Assembly: GCA_030278955.1 (NCBI GenBank) | Contig: JAOANR010000002.1 | Location: 8,173,982-8,237,981 of the forward strand | DNA length: 64,000 nucleotides | Reading direction: 5' to 3' | Source: Hygrophila difformis | Taxonomy: Eukaryota > Streptophyta > Magnoliopsida > Lamiales > Acanthaceae | The notes under the pieces: model-generated | The model's database searches: none | Told to the model about the DNA's origin: nothing | The model's input: the letters and a program-made list of their open reading frames with translations, nothing else | Position numbers and translations under genes: made by a program | Part shown: positions 11,224 through 22,210 of the stretch, piece by piece | How the letters are laid out: each line of letters starts with the position of its first letter | How positions within the stretch are numbered: position 1 is the first letter of the stretch

Positions 11224-11897
11224 TTACTGAGGGGGAGGTCTAGCATCATCTCCTGGTGGGGAAGGAAGCTTTCTGATAACAGCCTTCATTATTTCAGCTT
11301 GATTGGAGAACAGCGCTTTCATCAACTCCCTATTTTTCTCCTCGCTCTCCATCATTTCCTTGTGCAGTCTCTCCTCTCCTTCAGCTGCTTTTCTTGTGAG
11401 CTCTTCTTCTTTTTCGAGCGCTTTTCTTTTGAAATCTTCTTCTCGTTCAAGCATCATTAGTCTGAACTGTTCCTCCTTCTGTGATTGCTTTTCCTGGTTG
11501 GAAACGATGACGTCGGCAAGCGATTTCACACTCTGCATCATCGACTCTCCCATTTGGCTTACTATCAACAGAGTTTGAGAATCAGCTGGAAACTGAGATA
11601 CATCTTGGCTTCTGCGAGGGAGTTGGACTGGGCATTTTCTTGGTTGGCTCGGAGTGGAGGCATCAGTTTGAGGGTGACTTGGAGTGGGTGCCTCATCAAT
11701 AGCATGTTCTTCTGCAGCAGGTTCTGTGGAGGGGACTCCAGCTTCTTCTGTTGAAGGTACCGCTTCAGTACGGGCCTTCTTATTGCGTGATTGACGCTTG
11801 GCTGGCTTCCTCAGAGTGCATCTAGACTAGGCATTTGATTCTTCTGGCATGACATACACAACTGGATCAGATACCCGAGTCTTTGGAAGTGGGATAG

Positions 11898-14394
11898 TGT
11901 AACACCCCGGTTTTTGGTCACCCAGGTCGGGGTGTCACCGCCACACCTCCCTAGCAAGACACGGTTTCTCCGAGCTCACTAGAGAGATCCAAGGCTATGG
12001 TTTTTCAGAATTTAAAATATTCAAACAGCACATTCATATATAATTTAAAAATAATACATCGAAGTTGCAGCGGAAAATAATAATTACATATGTATAGTGC
12101 AGCGGAATTTAAATATAGCCAACACGGCCGAAATACGAGTTAAACAGGCCCGTTCATGCAATATCTAGTCTAATACAATAATTCAAAATAATATATCTTC
12201 CCAAAATTCCCATGTATGCATATGACGATGCAAAATTTTCAACTCTGAAAGAAAAAGGAGAAATATGGTTTGGTCAGCAAAAACTTGCTGAGTAAGTTAA
12301 CACGTACATGATTATGAGGTTTCAAAGCCTTTAGTTAAATTTAAAGGAAACATGTGCATAATGTAATCTATTCATTTAATAATAATTTAATCGCATAATT
12401 TAAAAGTCATGGATTCCATACGATCTTAAATATAGCTTGCAAAGTAATTAAATAAATTGCCATAAATATAAAAGCACAATTTAATACGGATTCAATTTGG
12501 AATTCTCGCAAACTTCTCGTTTCATATCTTTTAGAGATCACCATCGCTAGGGCTCTTATGTCCGCCAGCCTTACGCCTGGGCTCTTATGTCCACAAGTAT
12601 CATGGTCGATCTTTTAATTAGAGTTAATCCGTTCGCTAGCCATACGATCAGTGTTTCGCTAGGGCTCTTACGTCAACCTAGACATACACTTGGGCTCTTA
12701 TGTCCCAAGCCGCAGGAACATTGACAGTATCTAGCTTAGTCATAACCCGCAATATTTTAACCTTCTCGTTTTGTGTATCTTATTTCAAAGAATTTCTACT
12801 CGTTTCAACCTTAAAGGCTAACTTCACCGTTTCAACAAGATTTCAAGATTTAACTCCCAGTAAACCCCTGTTTACTCTGAAATTCATTAAAAATAGAGTT
12901 TAATTCCAAAAATTCTGAAATTTTACCACTGACTCAGAAACATCGAGATGAACATCTTTCGTGTTTAAACTTTTTCAATCCGAGATACCGAAACAGGTCA
13001 AATACATCAATTTTCATCCTATCATAAATCTGTCCGAATTTCGTGTACAACAGTTCAAGATTATCAAGATCTACCATAGCAAATCAACTCCAAACTTAAT
13101 GAAATTTTACAGAGACCTTCTTAAGACATTTATCTACAACTTTCATGTTCGGCTAAAGATCTAAATCGGTCCAGAACTAACGTAAAAAATGTGATCAATA
13201 TCAGACCTAAGTTCTGTCAAGAATTTCAAGATCCAATTTCAAGCAGTTCGGTTTCGGGTGGTTTTCAGATATCAAAACGTCTCTACAAATTCTAAAACTT
13301 TTACAGTAGATATATCTAAGCCTTAGGAACATTTTTTGTTTTTTAATATTTCCGTTTGAAGTTGTTTAAAGGTTCGTAAAAATTAGACAAAACTGTTGCG
13401 CCGGTAGAAAACGTATGTCGACAGATTTACGAAAGATTTCATGAAGCTTTTGGTTTTACGTGTTTTAATTACTCCCAAAACCATGTAAGCATTAACTTAC
13501 AGATCTTTGGTCGTCCGGGATCGTCGATTCGGAGGCGTGGCTTCCAGTCCACCGGTTATCTCCTTAATTCCGTCGGGTTCTTCGCTCTCGATCCGGATCG
13601 GGGTGTAGGATGGAAAAAGGATGAGGTTAGGATTCGTTTTCGAATCAAGAATGGAAAGAGGAATAGATCGGATCTTACCAAGACGATAGAAGACCCCAAA
13701 TTCGTCCAAGACAGTCCCTCCTCTCCGTGTTGTGCCTCCGACGACTCCGGAATTAGAGTTTTATGTGTAGAGAGATTTCGTAGGGTTTTGTAAAACGTTT
13801 GGGGCTGATTAGAATGGCTATTTATAGATGGAAAGGACCTAAAGGTCGTCCAAAGGCAGCCCTAGGATTTCTTGGGTCGCAAGGTGTTCAACCGAAGTCG
13901 GAAAATCCGGATTCGGGCGAGTAAATCTCGCACGGGGCGTTTCTGCCAGTTGGCGCGGCCGTGGCGCGCCCCCAAGCCAACCACCGCGCGGCCAGCGCGC
14001 CACTCACGCCTGGACTCCGATCCGGGCGGGTCGTGCGATCCGTCGCGCTTTTCCTCCTCTCTTTCGGACTTCCATCCCTCTATGTTCTCGGATTCGGATT
14101 TCCGGGATATCTTCAGGCTCCTATTTCCTATCGTCATTTTATTCGGGTCTAAATTTACATGTGGACTCGAGTTATTGAGTCCATCGATGTTGGGTTCACG
14201 TGTGTCCATTTATTTGACAACTGTTTTCGGCTTCCCGTGTTCTCGAAATTTTGATTCCTTTTTAATTTAAATTTCATTTCTCATTCGATTAAATTTATTT
14301 ATTGATTTGCTCAGAATTTATTTATTTGTTGTATTTATTTTATTTATTGTATTTATTTTATTTATTTTATGTTGGAAAATTCTCGGGTATTACA
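11898..14394 (-). repeat. Tekay solo LTR (2,497 bp) inserted in the accessory ORF
   Basis: In plus reading it runs from TGTAACACCC to GGGTATTACA. It is flanked by perfect 5-bp duplications GATAG at 11893-11897 and 14395-14399. No internal sequence is present, so it is a solo LTR left by LTR-LTR recombination. Removing the LTR and one GATAG restores one continuous reading frame across the site, which confirms both boundaries. It belongs to the same subfamily as the LTR at 60157-62823. Confidence 0.96.
12541..12715. repeat. Minisatellite GGGCTCTTATGTCC inside the solo LTR
   Basis: Four copies at about 12550, 12579, 12662 (one substitution) and 12692, irregularly spaced. It occupies the position that in the sister LTR (60157-62823) holds an unrelated array built on GGAATCGAACCCGC. 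Confidence 0.85.
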
Positions 14395-17300
14395 GATAGG
14401 GGGATTCATTTGAATGAGATCGCTCCCCTGGAAGACTGATAGATCTACTCATTGAGCTTCACAGATCCTCCTGATGAGGTTGCGATAGCAGAGAGCAGCT
14501 GCCCTGCCGGAGCTCCTTCTGGTCATAACATGAAAAATGTGCTCTCCCACATTGATCTTCAACCCGTGCCAAATCTTAGCAAAACCCTTCAACATTCGAC
14601 CAGATGTCTCGTGTGCGTGAGGGTTTGGCCTAATTTTTGACATGTAGAAGTCATCTGAGGGTTGGAACTCCAGCTTCAGGTGCCCTGACTTGAAATAAAA
14701 CTCTCCGGTGTAGCTCTCGGCAGTGAGGGATCTTGTGATGTTGTCATAGTATGGCCTCTCAGCTGCTTTGCACGCTCCTTTTTCGAAAATCTCAGCTGCT
14801 GAGACTTCTGAATTCCAGTTGGGTGTGCCAAGGAAGTTGTTCAGATATTCTCCAGATAGGTTGATGTCAACTCCTCGCACCCAACTTTTCTTCTGCGCCA
14901 CGTTCAAATTGTAGTAGAATTCCCGAGTCAGTTTTGCTATCCCAGGTTCGCCATGGTGCATAAGGAATTCAGTCCATCCATGTTGTCCTTGCAGATATGT
15001 TATCATGGGATGATCAACCATTTCTGGACTGAATCCTTTGTCGGGTATGAATATATCGGCTAGTGCCATATAGCGCCCCGCATTCTGCTCGCTCCCATTG
15101 AACCTTCTCATTATATCCGCATCATCCTTGATGGGAAACCTCTTATACTTCTTAGTGGACACCCCCAGTCGGCCCTTTGAGGTGGAGGTTATCCAATAAC
15201 CAGCAGGTCGAACTGATCCTGTTGATTCTTGGGTTCCCTCAGAGCCCGCTTGCTCCCAGTCAGAATTCGAACTTCCCCCAGGCTCCTCCTGCTGCTCTTG
15301 TTGTTCCTGCTGTTCGCCCTCAAATTGATGTTCAATTTCAGCTTGTGCATCTGCTTGCAGCTCTCCCTCAAATGTTCCCTGTTCAAACATATTACAAGGG
15401 GTTTCATGAAATACAGAATTGAATACAACATCTGGAAAGAAGGGATCAACAACAAGTTGATATTCTTTTTGTGGTACCTCCACATCTCTCCCTTTGTTTA
15501 ATTCATCGACTCCTTGTTCTGTCATTCCATCTCCCTGATTCCTTGCAATGTCAAAATCGCCTTAGAGGATTTGTTGGATGGTCTTGTCTTGGAAGAGATC
15601 TTCCATGGTTTCCAAATCTGTCTGCTCATTACCACTGCTGCCTTCACTTATCCGTCCTCCTCCTTGGTTGACTTGATTCGTGCCTCTGCTTCGGCATGTG
15701 AGTCTTCCAAATTTTGCAAATTCTCTTCTGGCACAGTTGGTTGAAGTGGGGCGGCAGCGACGGCCATTGTATGTGCAACAACTTGGTCAAAACCACTCAT
15801 CAGCTCAGCAATCTTTCTTTTCGATTCTTCAAATTGGACATTGCTGTCATGCACCATTTCCTCCATTTCTTCCGTGGGTTTAAGTCCTTCGACGATCTTG
15901 TCCATTTTCTCCTCGATTCCACTTTTTCTAGCAGCTATCTCCTTCTGTTTTTTCTCTTTGTCTTTCGCCCATTCATCCGGCTCAGCTTTTACTTTAATAG
16001 GCACGATGTTGGTTTCGCTGATTATTTGACAATCATCGTCCCCAACGTTGGCCTCCTTTGTGGCCTCAGTCTTCTCTCGCTGCTCCATTTCAGCCTGCAA
16101 TTTTTCAGCAGCTATCCTATTTTCTTCCTCTTCCCGGGCTTTTCTTACGTTTTCTTGCATTTCTGCCTCTTTCTTTTTCTCCTCCTCATTCTTCCTCATC
16201 ATTTCGTCCCACTCTCTTCTTCTTTGGGCTCTCTCATCCTCCCTTTTCTACCTCCATTCTTCCTTTTCTCTGGCCATTTCAGCCTCTGCTTCCTCTTTCT
16301 CCCGCCTTTCTCTTTCAACTTGCCGTGCCTCATACTCGGCGATCCTTTGTTCTTCGGCCCGTTCAGCATCTGCGAGCCTTTGTTCTTTCTGAGCAATTTC
16401 AGCGCCAGCTTTCTCTTGGGCTTTCCTTGCCACTTCAGCATCAAATTTTTCTTGGGCCAGACGCCTCTGCTCCTTCTTTGATAATTCAACTACATGCTCT
16501 TTGCCCTTGTCCTTTGGCTTTGTAGGCTCGCCAGAGTATTTTGGCACAGGTGGAAGTATTCTAGGCTGGCTGGAAGGCTTTAGTTCTTGAATCTTGATTT
16601 GTGGCTCTGCTGGCTGTCCAGTTTTTTCTTTCTCAGCCAGTTTTATCAATTTCCTTTTCTTTTTCGGCGGCTCTGGCGCAGATTCAGTTTGGAGGGGCTC
16701 CGATTCGGTTGACTGGTGGGGTTCGGATGTTGGGTCCACATAATCATCGATCATCTTATCATCAGCTTCGGTCCACAGCCCCAATTCCGGAACTTTAATT
16801 CTCAGATATTTCGTGATGAATTTAGGCTCGGTCATAGCTGTAAGCTTGGCGGTCCATTTGTCCGCGAAATATCTACCCAAAACCCCTTGGAACCCCACGT
16901 CATAACGTAATCGCCCTCTTCTATTTTCCTGGCAGTATTTCAGGGCTTCCCTATCCATTTCCTGCAAAAGATTGAAGAATCTTTGTTTCATATCAGCATA
17001 GAGGGTGTCCATTATATCTGCTTCCTTCTCCTTCTGCTGGGACAAGTCCCGGATCGGTGGAGTGTTAAAGTAGTCTAGGCATTTATAATCATCCATCAGC
17101 TTTATCTGCTTTTTTCGTCTGCCCATCCTTGTCCAGTTCTTGTTCCGGATCATTGCCGTGCATTCGGCTCTGATGAGTGCAAAATTTGGCATCTCATTCA
17201 TCGCGGCTTCTCTGGGCACAACCGCCGGGAATCTCTTTGGAAAAATTGTCGGGATAATCTCCTCATTTCCCGGGGGTATTACCACTCCTGGGTTTAGCAC

Positions 17301-18093
17301 GGGGATTCAGATATCCTTCTCCCAACTCCCCCATGCTTTCATGTACTCGCCCCACAGTTTCCTTATTGCCTTTGTGCGCTCAATGATTGTATCCAGCATC
17401 GGGGTGTGGTGGGCTACTCCATACCTCAACACGGGCTTGAGGGATTCCCAAAAATTGTATGCCATTTCCGTATGGCGTGCCTTGGCATGCTTTGTGAGCC
17501 ACAATTGCTCTTCCGGTCCGCAGACGGTTCCATTGTCAAATAACTCTTTCTTGTACATGAATGGGAAGGCGTCTGTCATGGAGAATATCCCGGATACCGC
17601 CACTTGTTGTGCTGGAGGAATTTTTCTGGCATAGTACCTCTTGGTTTCTTCTGTGATGGCAGGTTGGATAGGGATCGGCTCAAAGGCTTCTACTTTCTTG
17701 TCTCCAAATTTTTGCTCCAGTAATCTATTCCATCGGCCTTTCTGCTCAATCATCCTCCAGACCATTCTTTCGTAGTGTACTTCGGGCGAGAATCTCTGAT
17801 CAAAGGTGGCGTGTGTGAACTCATTATCCCAGAAATTCAGAACATGCTTGCAAAAATCTCTTTCAAGTCCCATAGCCTTGTGATTTCTGTCCTCTTCTGG
17901 AATGTCTCTCCACCAGTGTTCATTCATCTCGAATTTCCATTCGATCTGGTGATCCATCTTTAACTTGAGTTCGGCTGCCAAAGCTCGTCTATTCTCGTCC
18001 ATTTCCCTTTTCATACGTTCGATCTCTAGAAAGGCAAGATCTGGAGTTGTCTTTGGAAGCCCCATTATGGAATCCTCAATGATATATTGGTCC

Positions 18094-19557
18094 CTGAAGA
18101 AGAAGAGATGAGAATATTTTTGACAAAATTTTAATAGAATAAGATTCAAATTAAGAATCAACATCCTCACATTTTGAGCCTTGCTCTAAATGTGAGTCAA
18201 TTGGTTTCATTTGAATTTATTGAGGCAAAAGATAGGTACTAAGATACAAAGTTAGATTATAAAATTTAACATTATTGAACACAAATAGTTACAAAGGGAA
18301 ACATGAAAAATAAGAGTCTTGGACCCTTATAATTTTTCTTAGACTAAAAAAAATAGTCTAAGGAATTTTCAAATGGTCAAGAGACCAAAAGATGGAATTT
18401 TTATAGGCTATTGAGCCCACAAAAGAAAATTTTGATTTTTAATCACTTATAAAAGTGATTTAAAACATGTGAGATGGGCTGAGAAAAAATTTAATGATGG
18501 AGAATAAATGCACATGATGAATGATGCAGTTGCTAGCATGAGGCAATGGATTAATGGAAAAATAAAAATAAAGATAAAAATACTAACACAAACATACAAA
18601 GACTATTTTTAGATTTTAATAAAAAGTGTTGACTTTTTATTTAATAAAATTGGGGGTGTGAGTGATCCCCCATTTGAATTTTTGTGTGGATAATGGGTGA
18701 TGAAAAGTGAGCAAAATTACTACACTTTGTTGATTCCTCACATATCCCACATGTGCAAGTCAAACACTTAATGAAGCAAAACAAAGAATCCTACCAACTT
18801 TTTGTCTCTTTTATACATAAATGCCAAACCAACAGTGTTTGAGAAACACATGTCAGGAAAAATTTTGGCATGGTTTTGTTTGTAACCCACGTTCCATGTT
18901 TATTACAAACATCAACTTTTCAGCTGAGTTTGTATGGTGTGGTCAACTGGGTACCCACAAAACTCTTATTTACAGGATTCACAAACACAGCAACATGCAA
19001 ACAACTACATAATACAGTTCATCCATGCCAATACTTTAAAAAAAAAAATATGCTAACAAATCATGCTTCAAGAACTCAACACAATAGGTTCACTCAATGA
19101 ATCATGCTTATTCAATCATCATCATCACACATATCAAAACAGTGGTACAGGGGCAAAATGGAAAAGCTACCCCTGTAATCACCATCATCACAGTTTTCTA
19201 AGTGCAATCACAGTCCTCAACAAATGAAATGATAAAAAATTTACACAATGGGCAAAAACAGAATTTTTGAGGGTTTTGAAACCCAAATATTTTTCAAAAA
19301 TAAACACATCCTAGAACATAGTAAGCTTCAAAAGACCAACAATGGAGTTTCGAACAAGAACCAAGATGAGCCCTAGGTTCGCACTACCCTGTTCTAGCCT
19401 ACTCCGGTCATGCCCAACCTATTCCGACCACATTCCGACCTTCCCCAACATAAAAACAGTCTACAATCTCTCCCCCACCCTAGATTTCGCAAAAATTCAT
19501 AAAAATCAAAACTGAAAACGCGACAATGGGGTGCGAAATCGAAAACAGAGAACTTAC
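18094..19557 (-). other. Intron of the Athila accessory gene (1,464 bp)
   Basis: On the minus strand the donor is GG|GTAAGT (GT at 19557-19556) and the acceptor is CTTCTTCTTCAG|GG (AG at 18095-18094). Phase 2 at both ends restores the frame. Reading on without splicing meets a TAA within the donor itself. Near its 3' end lies a hairpin with the AAATGTGAGGATGTTG motif (18159-18196). The remainder is AT-rich and I see no other gene in it. Confidence 0.7.
18159..18196 (-). promoter_or_regulatory. Hairpin plus AAATGTGAGGATGTTG motif upstream of the accessory acceptor
   Basis: On the minus strand CTCACATTTAGAGC, a short AAG loop and GCTCAAAATGTGAG form a 14-bp stem with one mismatch. The right arm continues into GATGTTG. 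The AG acceptor lies about 65 bases further on. The plus element has the equivalent at 46676-46713. Confidence 0.75.
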
Positions 19558-19595
19558 CCCATGCTCCCACTTGGATTAGAAGATGAAGACGCCAT
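19558..19595 (-). CDS. Athila accessory gene, exon 1 (12 codons plus 2 bases)
   Basis: ATG at 19595-19593 follows a pyrimidine-rich leader. Twelve codons (Met-Ala-Ser/Asn-rich) end with two bases, GG, before a strong GTAAGT donor. Joined to the acceptor at 18094 the phase matches the exon 2 frame exactly. The plus element shows the same design at 45646-45713 with an unrelated peptide. No transcript evidence is available, so this is a structural prediction. Confidence 0.65.
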
Positions 19596-19734
19596 TTAAA
19601 AAGCTTGGGAGTAATTTGGATGGAGTGAAGTTTGGGTTCGAGCTCTGGTTTCGCGAGGAAGACGAAGGGTCGCGAGAGGGGGTTGGGGATTTTTGTAAGT
19701 GTGGAAGTGAAAGTGAGAGGGGAGAGAGGGAAAG

Positions 19735-19736
<2 letters not shown>

Positions 19737-19769
<33 letters not shown>
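19737..19769 (-). promoter_or_regulatory. (TA)16 tract acting as possible TATA box of the accessory gene
   Basis: A 33-base TA repeat lies between the post-pol palindrome array and the C/T-rich leader of exon 1. In the plus element a TATTTATA box stands in the same place (45490-45497). It could equally be a neutral microsatellite. Confidence 0.4.
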
Positions 19770-19771
<2 letters not shown>

Positions 19772-19786
19772 TAGTGGGACAGGGGT

Positions 19787-20275
19787 CAATTCGGTCTAAT
19801 GGAGACCGAACCATCAATTCGGTCTAGACCGAATTGATGAAATCCCCAATTGATTGTGAGGGATTCGGTCTTCAGGCCAATTCGGTATAGACCGAATTGG
19901 CTTGTAGACCGAATCTGGAGAAAGACACAAACAACTCTCTTCAATTCGGTGTTTAAAATCAATTCGGTCTAGACCGAATTGACAGAAGACCGAATTGGAG
20001 AGAGTATACCGTATTGGACACTTAGAAAAATAAATGGTGCTTTTGTGAGGCAATTCGGTCTACCGAATTGGTCACTTGCAATAAATATGAGGCTTAGAAT
20101 AAAATAATGCCTTTTGTAAATCAATTCGATCCTTCAAAATCAATTCGGTATAAACCGAATTGCTTAGACCGAATTGTTACTTAGCAAAATTAACACCGAA
20201 TGTGTGCCTTGAGGGATCAATTCGATCTCTTTTATCAATTCGGTCTAAACCAAATTGGCTTGGAGACCGAATTTG
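19787..20275. repeat. Post-pol palindrome array (AATTCGGT/ACCGAATT type)
   Basis: About fifteen whole or half copies of AATTCGGTCTAGACCGAATT and variants within 490 bp, starting about 470 bp after the pol stop. It carries the same word as the LTR arrays of this element, which it does not adjoin. The plus element has a different palindrome at the homologous place (45165-45483). Confidence 0.92.
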
Positions 20276-20577
20276 GAGAATTTACCAAGGAAATACTTAA
20301 CAGAATTTTTGAAATTTTCCAGTTTTTAACATTTTCTAAAATTATGCATTTTCTACAAATCCAAAATATTGAGCATGCTTATTTACACACAATGATTATT
20401 CTAAATATTTATTGCTTGCATAAATTAGGTTGGATTAACACTGCTATTTTATGGATTTATTCCGGACTTTAAATTTCTCTAACTTCCGAAATTAATTTCC
20501 GTTAATTGCAATATTAATCCAACCAGGAACCTGGTTTTTTGAAGCTTTATTTTTCTTTTTGTTGATTCCATGAATTC

Positions 20578-20660
20578 CTGCAAGGCAAGCATAGAAAAAT
20601 TATTAGATTTTTCTCCAAATATCAACATCTTCACATTTAGAGTTTTAGTACTCTAAATGT
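20578..20660 (-). promoter_or_regulatory. Hairpin, AAATGTGAAGATGTTGATA motif and candidate splice acceptor after pol
   Basis: On the minus strand ACATTTAGAGT-ACTAAA-ACTCTAAATGT (20660-20633) is a perfect 11-bp stem. It is followed by GAAGATGTTGATATTTGGAG and, about 50 bases on, a T-rich tract ending TGCAG (AG at 20579-20578). The same arrangement follows pol in the plus element at 44784-44860. Confidence 0.75.
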
Positions 20661-20744
20661 TTAGTTGATGTTTGGATACTTATTGCCCAAGATAATGAAT
20701 ACGCTATGTAGTAAATAATTAGTTATATAAATATATATATTATT

Positions 20745-22193
20745 TTATTGAGCATAGGCCGGCTCTGATATCATTTGAACTTCTTTTTCGGGATCGAACT
20801 GTTCAAGGTACTCCTTCAATCTCTGTCCGTTCACCACCATCTCTCTCTTGTCAGTTCGAATCCTGACAGCTCCACTTTCAAACACCTGCACCACTTCGTA
20901 TGGCCCTTCCCATCTGGATCTAAGCTTTCCGGGGAAGAGCTTCAACCTGGTATTGAACAATAAGAAATTTTGGCCAACATAGAAGTGTTTAGATTTAATA
21001 CGACGATCATGTAACTTCTGGGTCCGCTCTTTGTAAATCATTGAGCTTTCATAAGCTTGTGCACGTATTTCCTCAATTTCATTGAGGTCCAACTTGCGTT
21101 TGCCCTGAGCAACTCTTGGATCGAAATTTAGCGTTTTTACGGCCCAGTAAGCCTTATGCTTTAGTTCTACGGGCAAGTGACAGGCTTTTCCGAAGGCAAG
21201 CCTCTAAGGGGACATCCCAATGGGAGTCTTAAATGCAGTGCGGTATGCCCATTGTGCATCATTGAGCTTTCGTGAGCAATCTTTACGGGTTATCCCCACA
21301 GTAGCCTCGAGTATATGCTTGATTTCGCGGTTTGATACCTCGACTTGGCCACTAGTTTGGGGATGATAAGGCGTGCCTATCTTGTGGAGAATCCCAGTTT
21401 TGCTCATAAGAATTGCAAAAGCTTTGTTAACAAAATGGGTTCCTCCATCAGATATGATTACCCTAGGTACACCAAATCTATTGAAAATGTTATTTTTCAA
21501 AAATTTAATGACTTGGTGACCATCATTGGTTGGCATTGCAACCGCCTCAACCTACTTGGACACGTAGTCAACAGCTACCAAGATGTAATGATTCCCATCA
21601 GATGTCGGGAATGGTCCCATGAAGTCAATACCCCATACATCGAAAATCTCAAGAGTGAGAATTCCTTTTTGAGGCATTTCATCTCTCTTGGAGATATTCC
21701 CTAGTCTTTGGCATCTGTCGCAAGCCTTAACAAACGCCCTGCAATCCTCGTAAATGGTAGGCCAATAGAAACCACACTCGAGCACTTTATGAGCTGTTCG
21801 AGTGGGGCCATGGTGACCTCCATATTCCGATTCATGGCATTTTTTAGCGATTTGATAAGCCTTATGCTCAGTTACACATCGTCGGATAATTGAATCTGCG
21901 CAATGCTTGAAGAGATAAGGATCTTCCCAGAAGTAGTTTACTACATCTCGGTTGAACCTTGCTTTATGGCCTTTGTGCTGGAATGGTGGGGTTATTCCAC
22001 ATGCTAAAAAGTTAGCAATGTCGGAAAACCATGGACAAGCTTGATCATGACGGTGCAAGGCAAACAGTTGCTCATCCGGAAAATTTTTATTGACGGCTAT
22101 CTCATTTTTATCATTTTCTATTCGAGACAAATGGTCAGCAGCACCATTGTCTTTGCCTTTTCTATCTTTTATTATGATATCGAATTCCTGCAA
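20745..22193 (-). pseudogene. Athila pol: RNase H tail and integrase (minus element)
   Basis: The frame holds the RNase H end ('GAADHLSR') and the integrase zinc finger ('HHGPTRTAH'...'CDRCQRLGN'). The DDE core follows: D in 'WGIDFMGPF', D in 'ISDGGTHF', E in '[12 protein letters not shown]'. The C-terminal region carries '[20 protein letters not shown]'. The enzyme inserts the cDNA into the genome. Two TAG nonsense codons interrupt it (21552-21554 after 'VDYVSK', and 21204-21206 after 'TPIGMSP'); the frame itself is otherwise kept. It ends at 20745 with no chromodomain, as expected for Athila. Sequence closely parallels 43200-44699. Confidence 0.93.
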
Positions 22194-22210
22194 CAGAAGT
22201 ACCCACCTGA

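Larger units (their letters stand above)
11224..18093 (-). pseudogene. Athila accessory ORF, exon 2: Transposase_32-like protein with coiled-coil tail
   Basis: A single original frame of about 1,450 codons once the solo LTR is discounted. The N-terminal third is Trp-, Tyr- and Phe-rich with no motif I recognise. Then comes a basic/acidic linker with 'PPKKKRKL', a probable nuclear signal near 16650. Next is a long Glu/Lys/Arg/Ala coiled coil (about 16500-15700) and a Gln/Glu tract. A globular domain with 'LTREFYYNLN', 'WVRGVDINLSGEYLNNFLG' and 'LCYRNLIRRI' (about 15000-14450) resembles the plant Transposase_32 family. The end is a second coiled coil (11568-11230). Exon 2 begins at 18093 after a CTTCTTCTTCAG acceptor. 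Broken by TGA at 17307-17309, TAG at 16248, a frameshift near 15650, TAA near 15560, TGA at 14449, TAG at 11827-11829 and the LTR. No signal peptide or membrane segment is visible, so it is not obviously env-like. The family call is moderate. Confidence 0.75.

Noticed and set aside
13862..14270. Recurrent open frames in the Tekay LTRs (2092-2433, 13872-14270, 50491-50808, 62304-62699)
   Set aside because: They occur at the same place in each LTR because the LTRs are homologous, are disrupted by indels between copies and lie in the GC-rich LTR core; no domain seen.
15714..16481. Plus-strand Phe/Leu/Ser-rich open frame that looks like a membrane protein
   Set aside because: It is the reverse complement of the Glu/Lys-rich coiled coil of the accessory ORF, which gives Phe/Leu/Ser by codon complement.
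11224..18093. Envelope-like gene, as often proposed for the ORF after Athila pol
   Set aside because: No signal peptide, membrane helix or cleavage site is visible; nuclear-signal and coiled-coil features point elsewhere.
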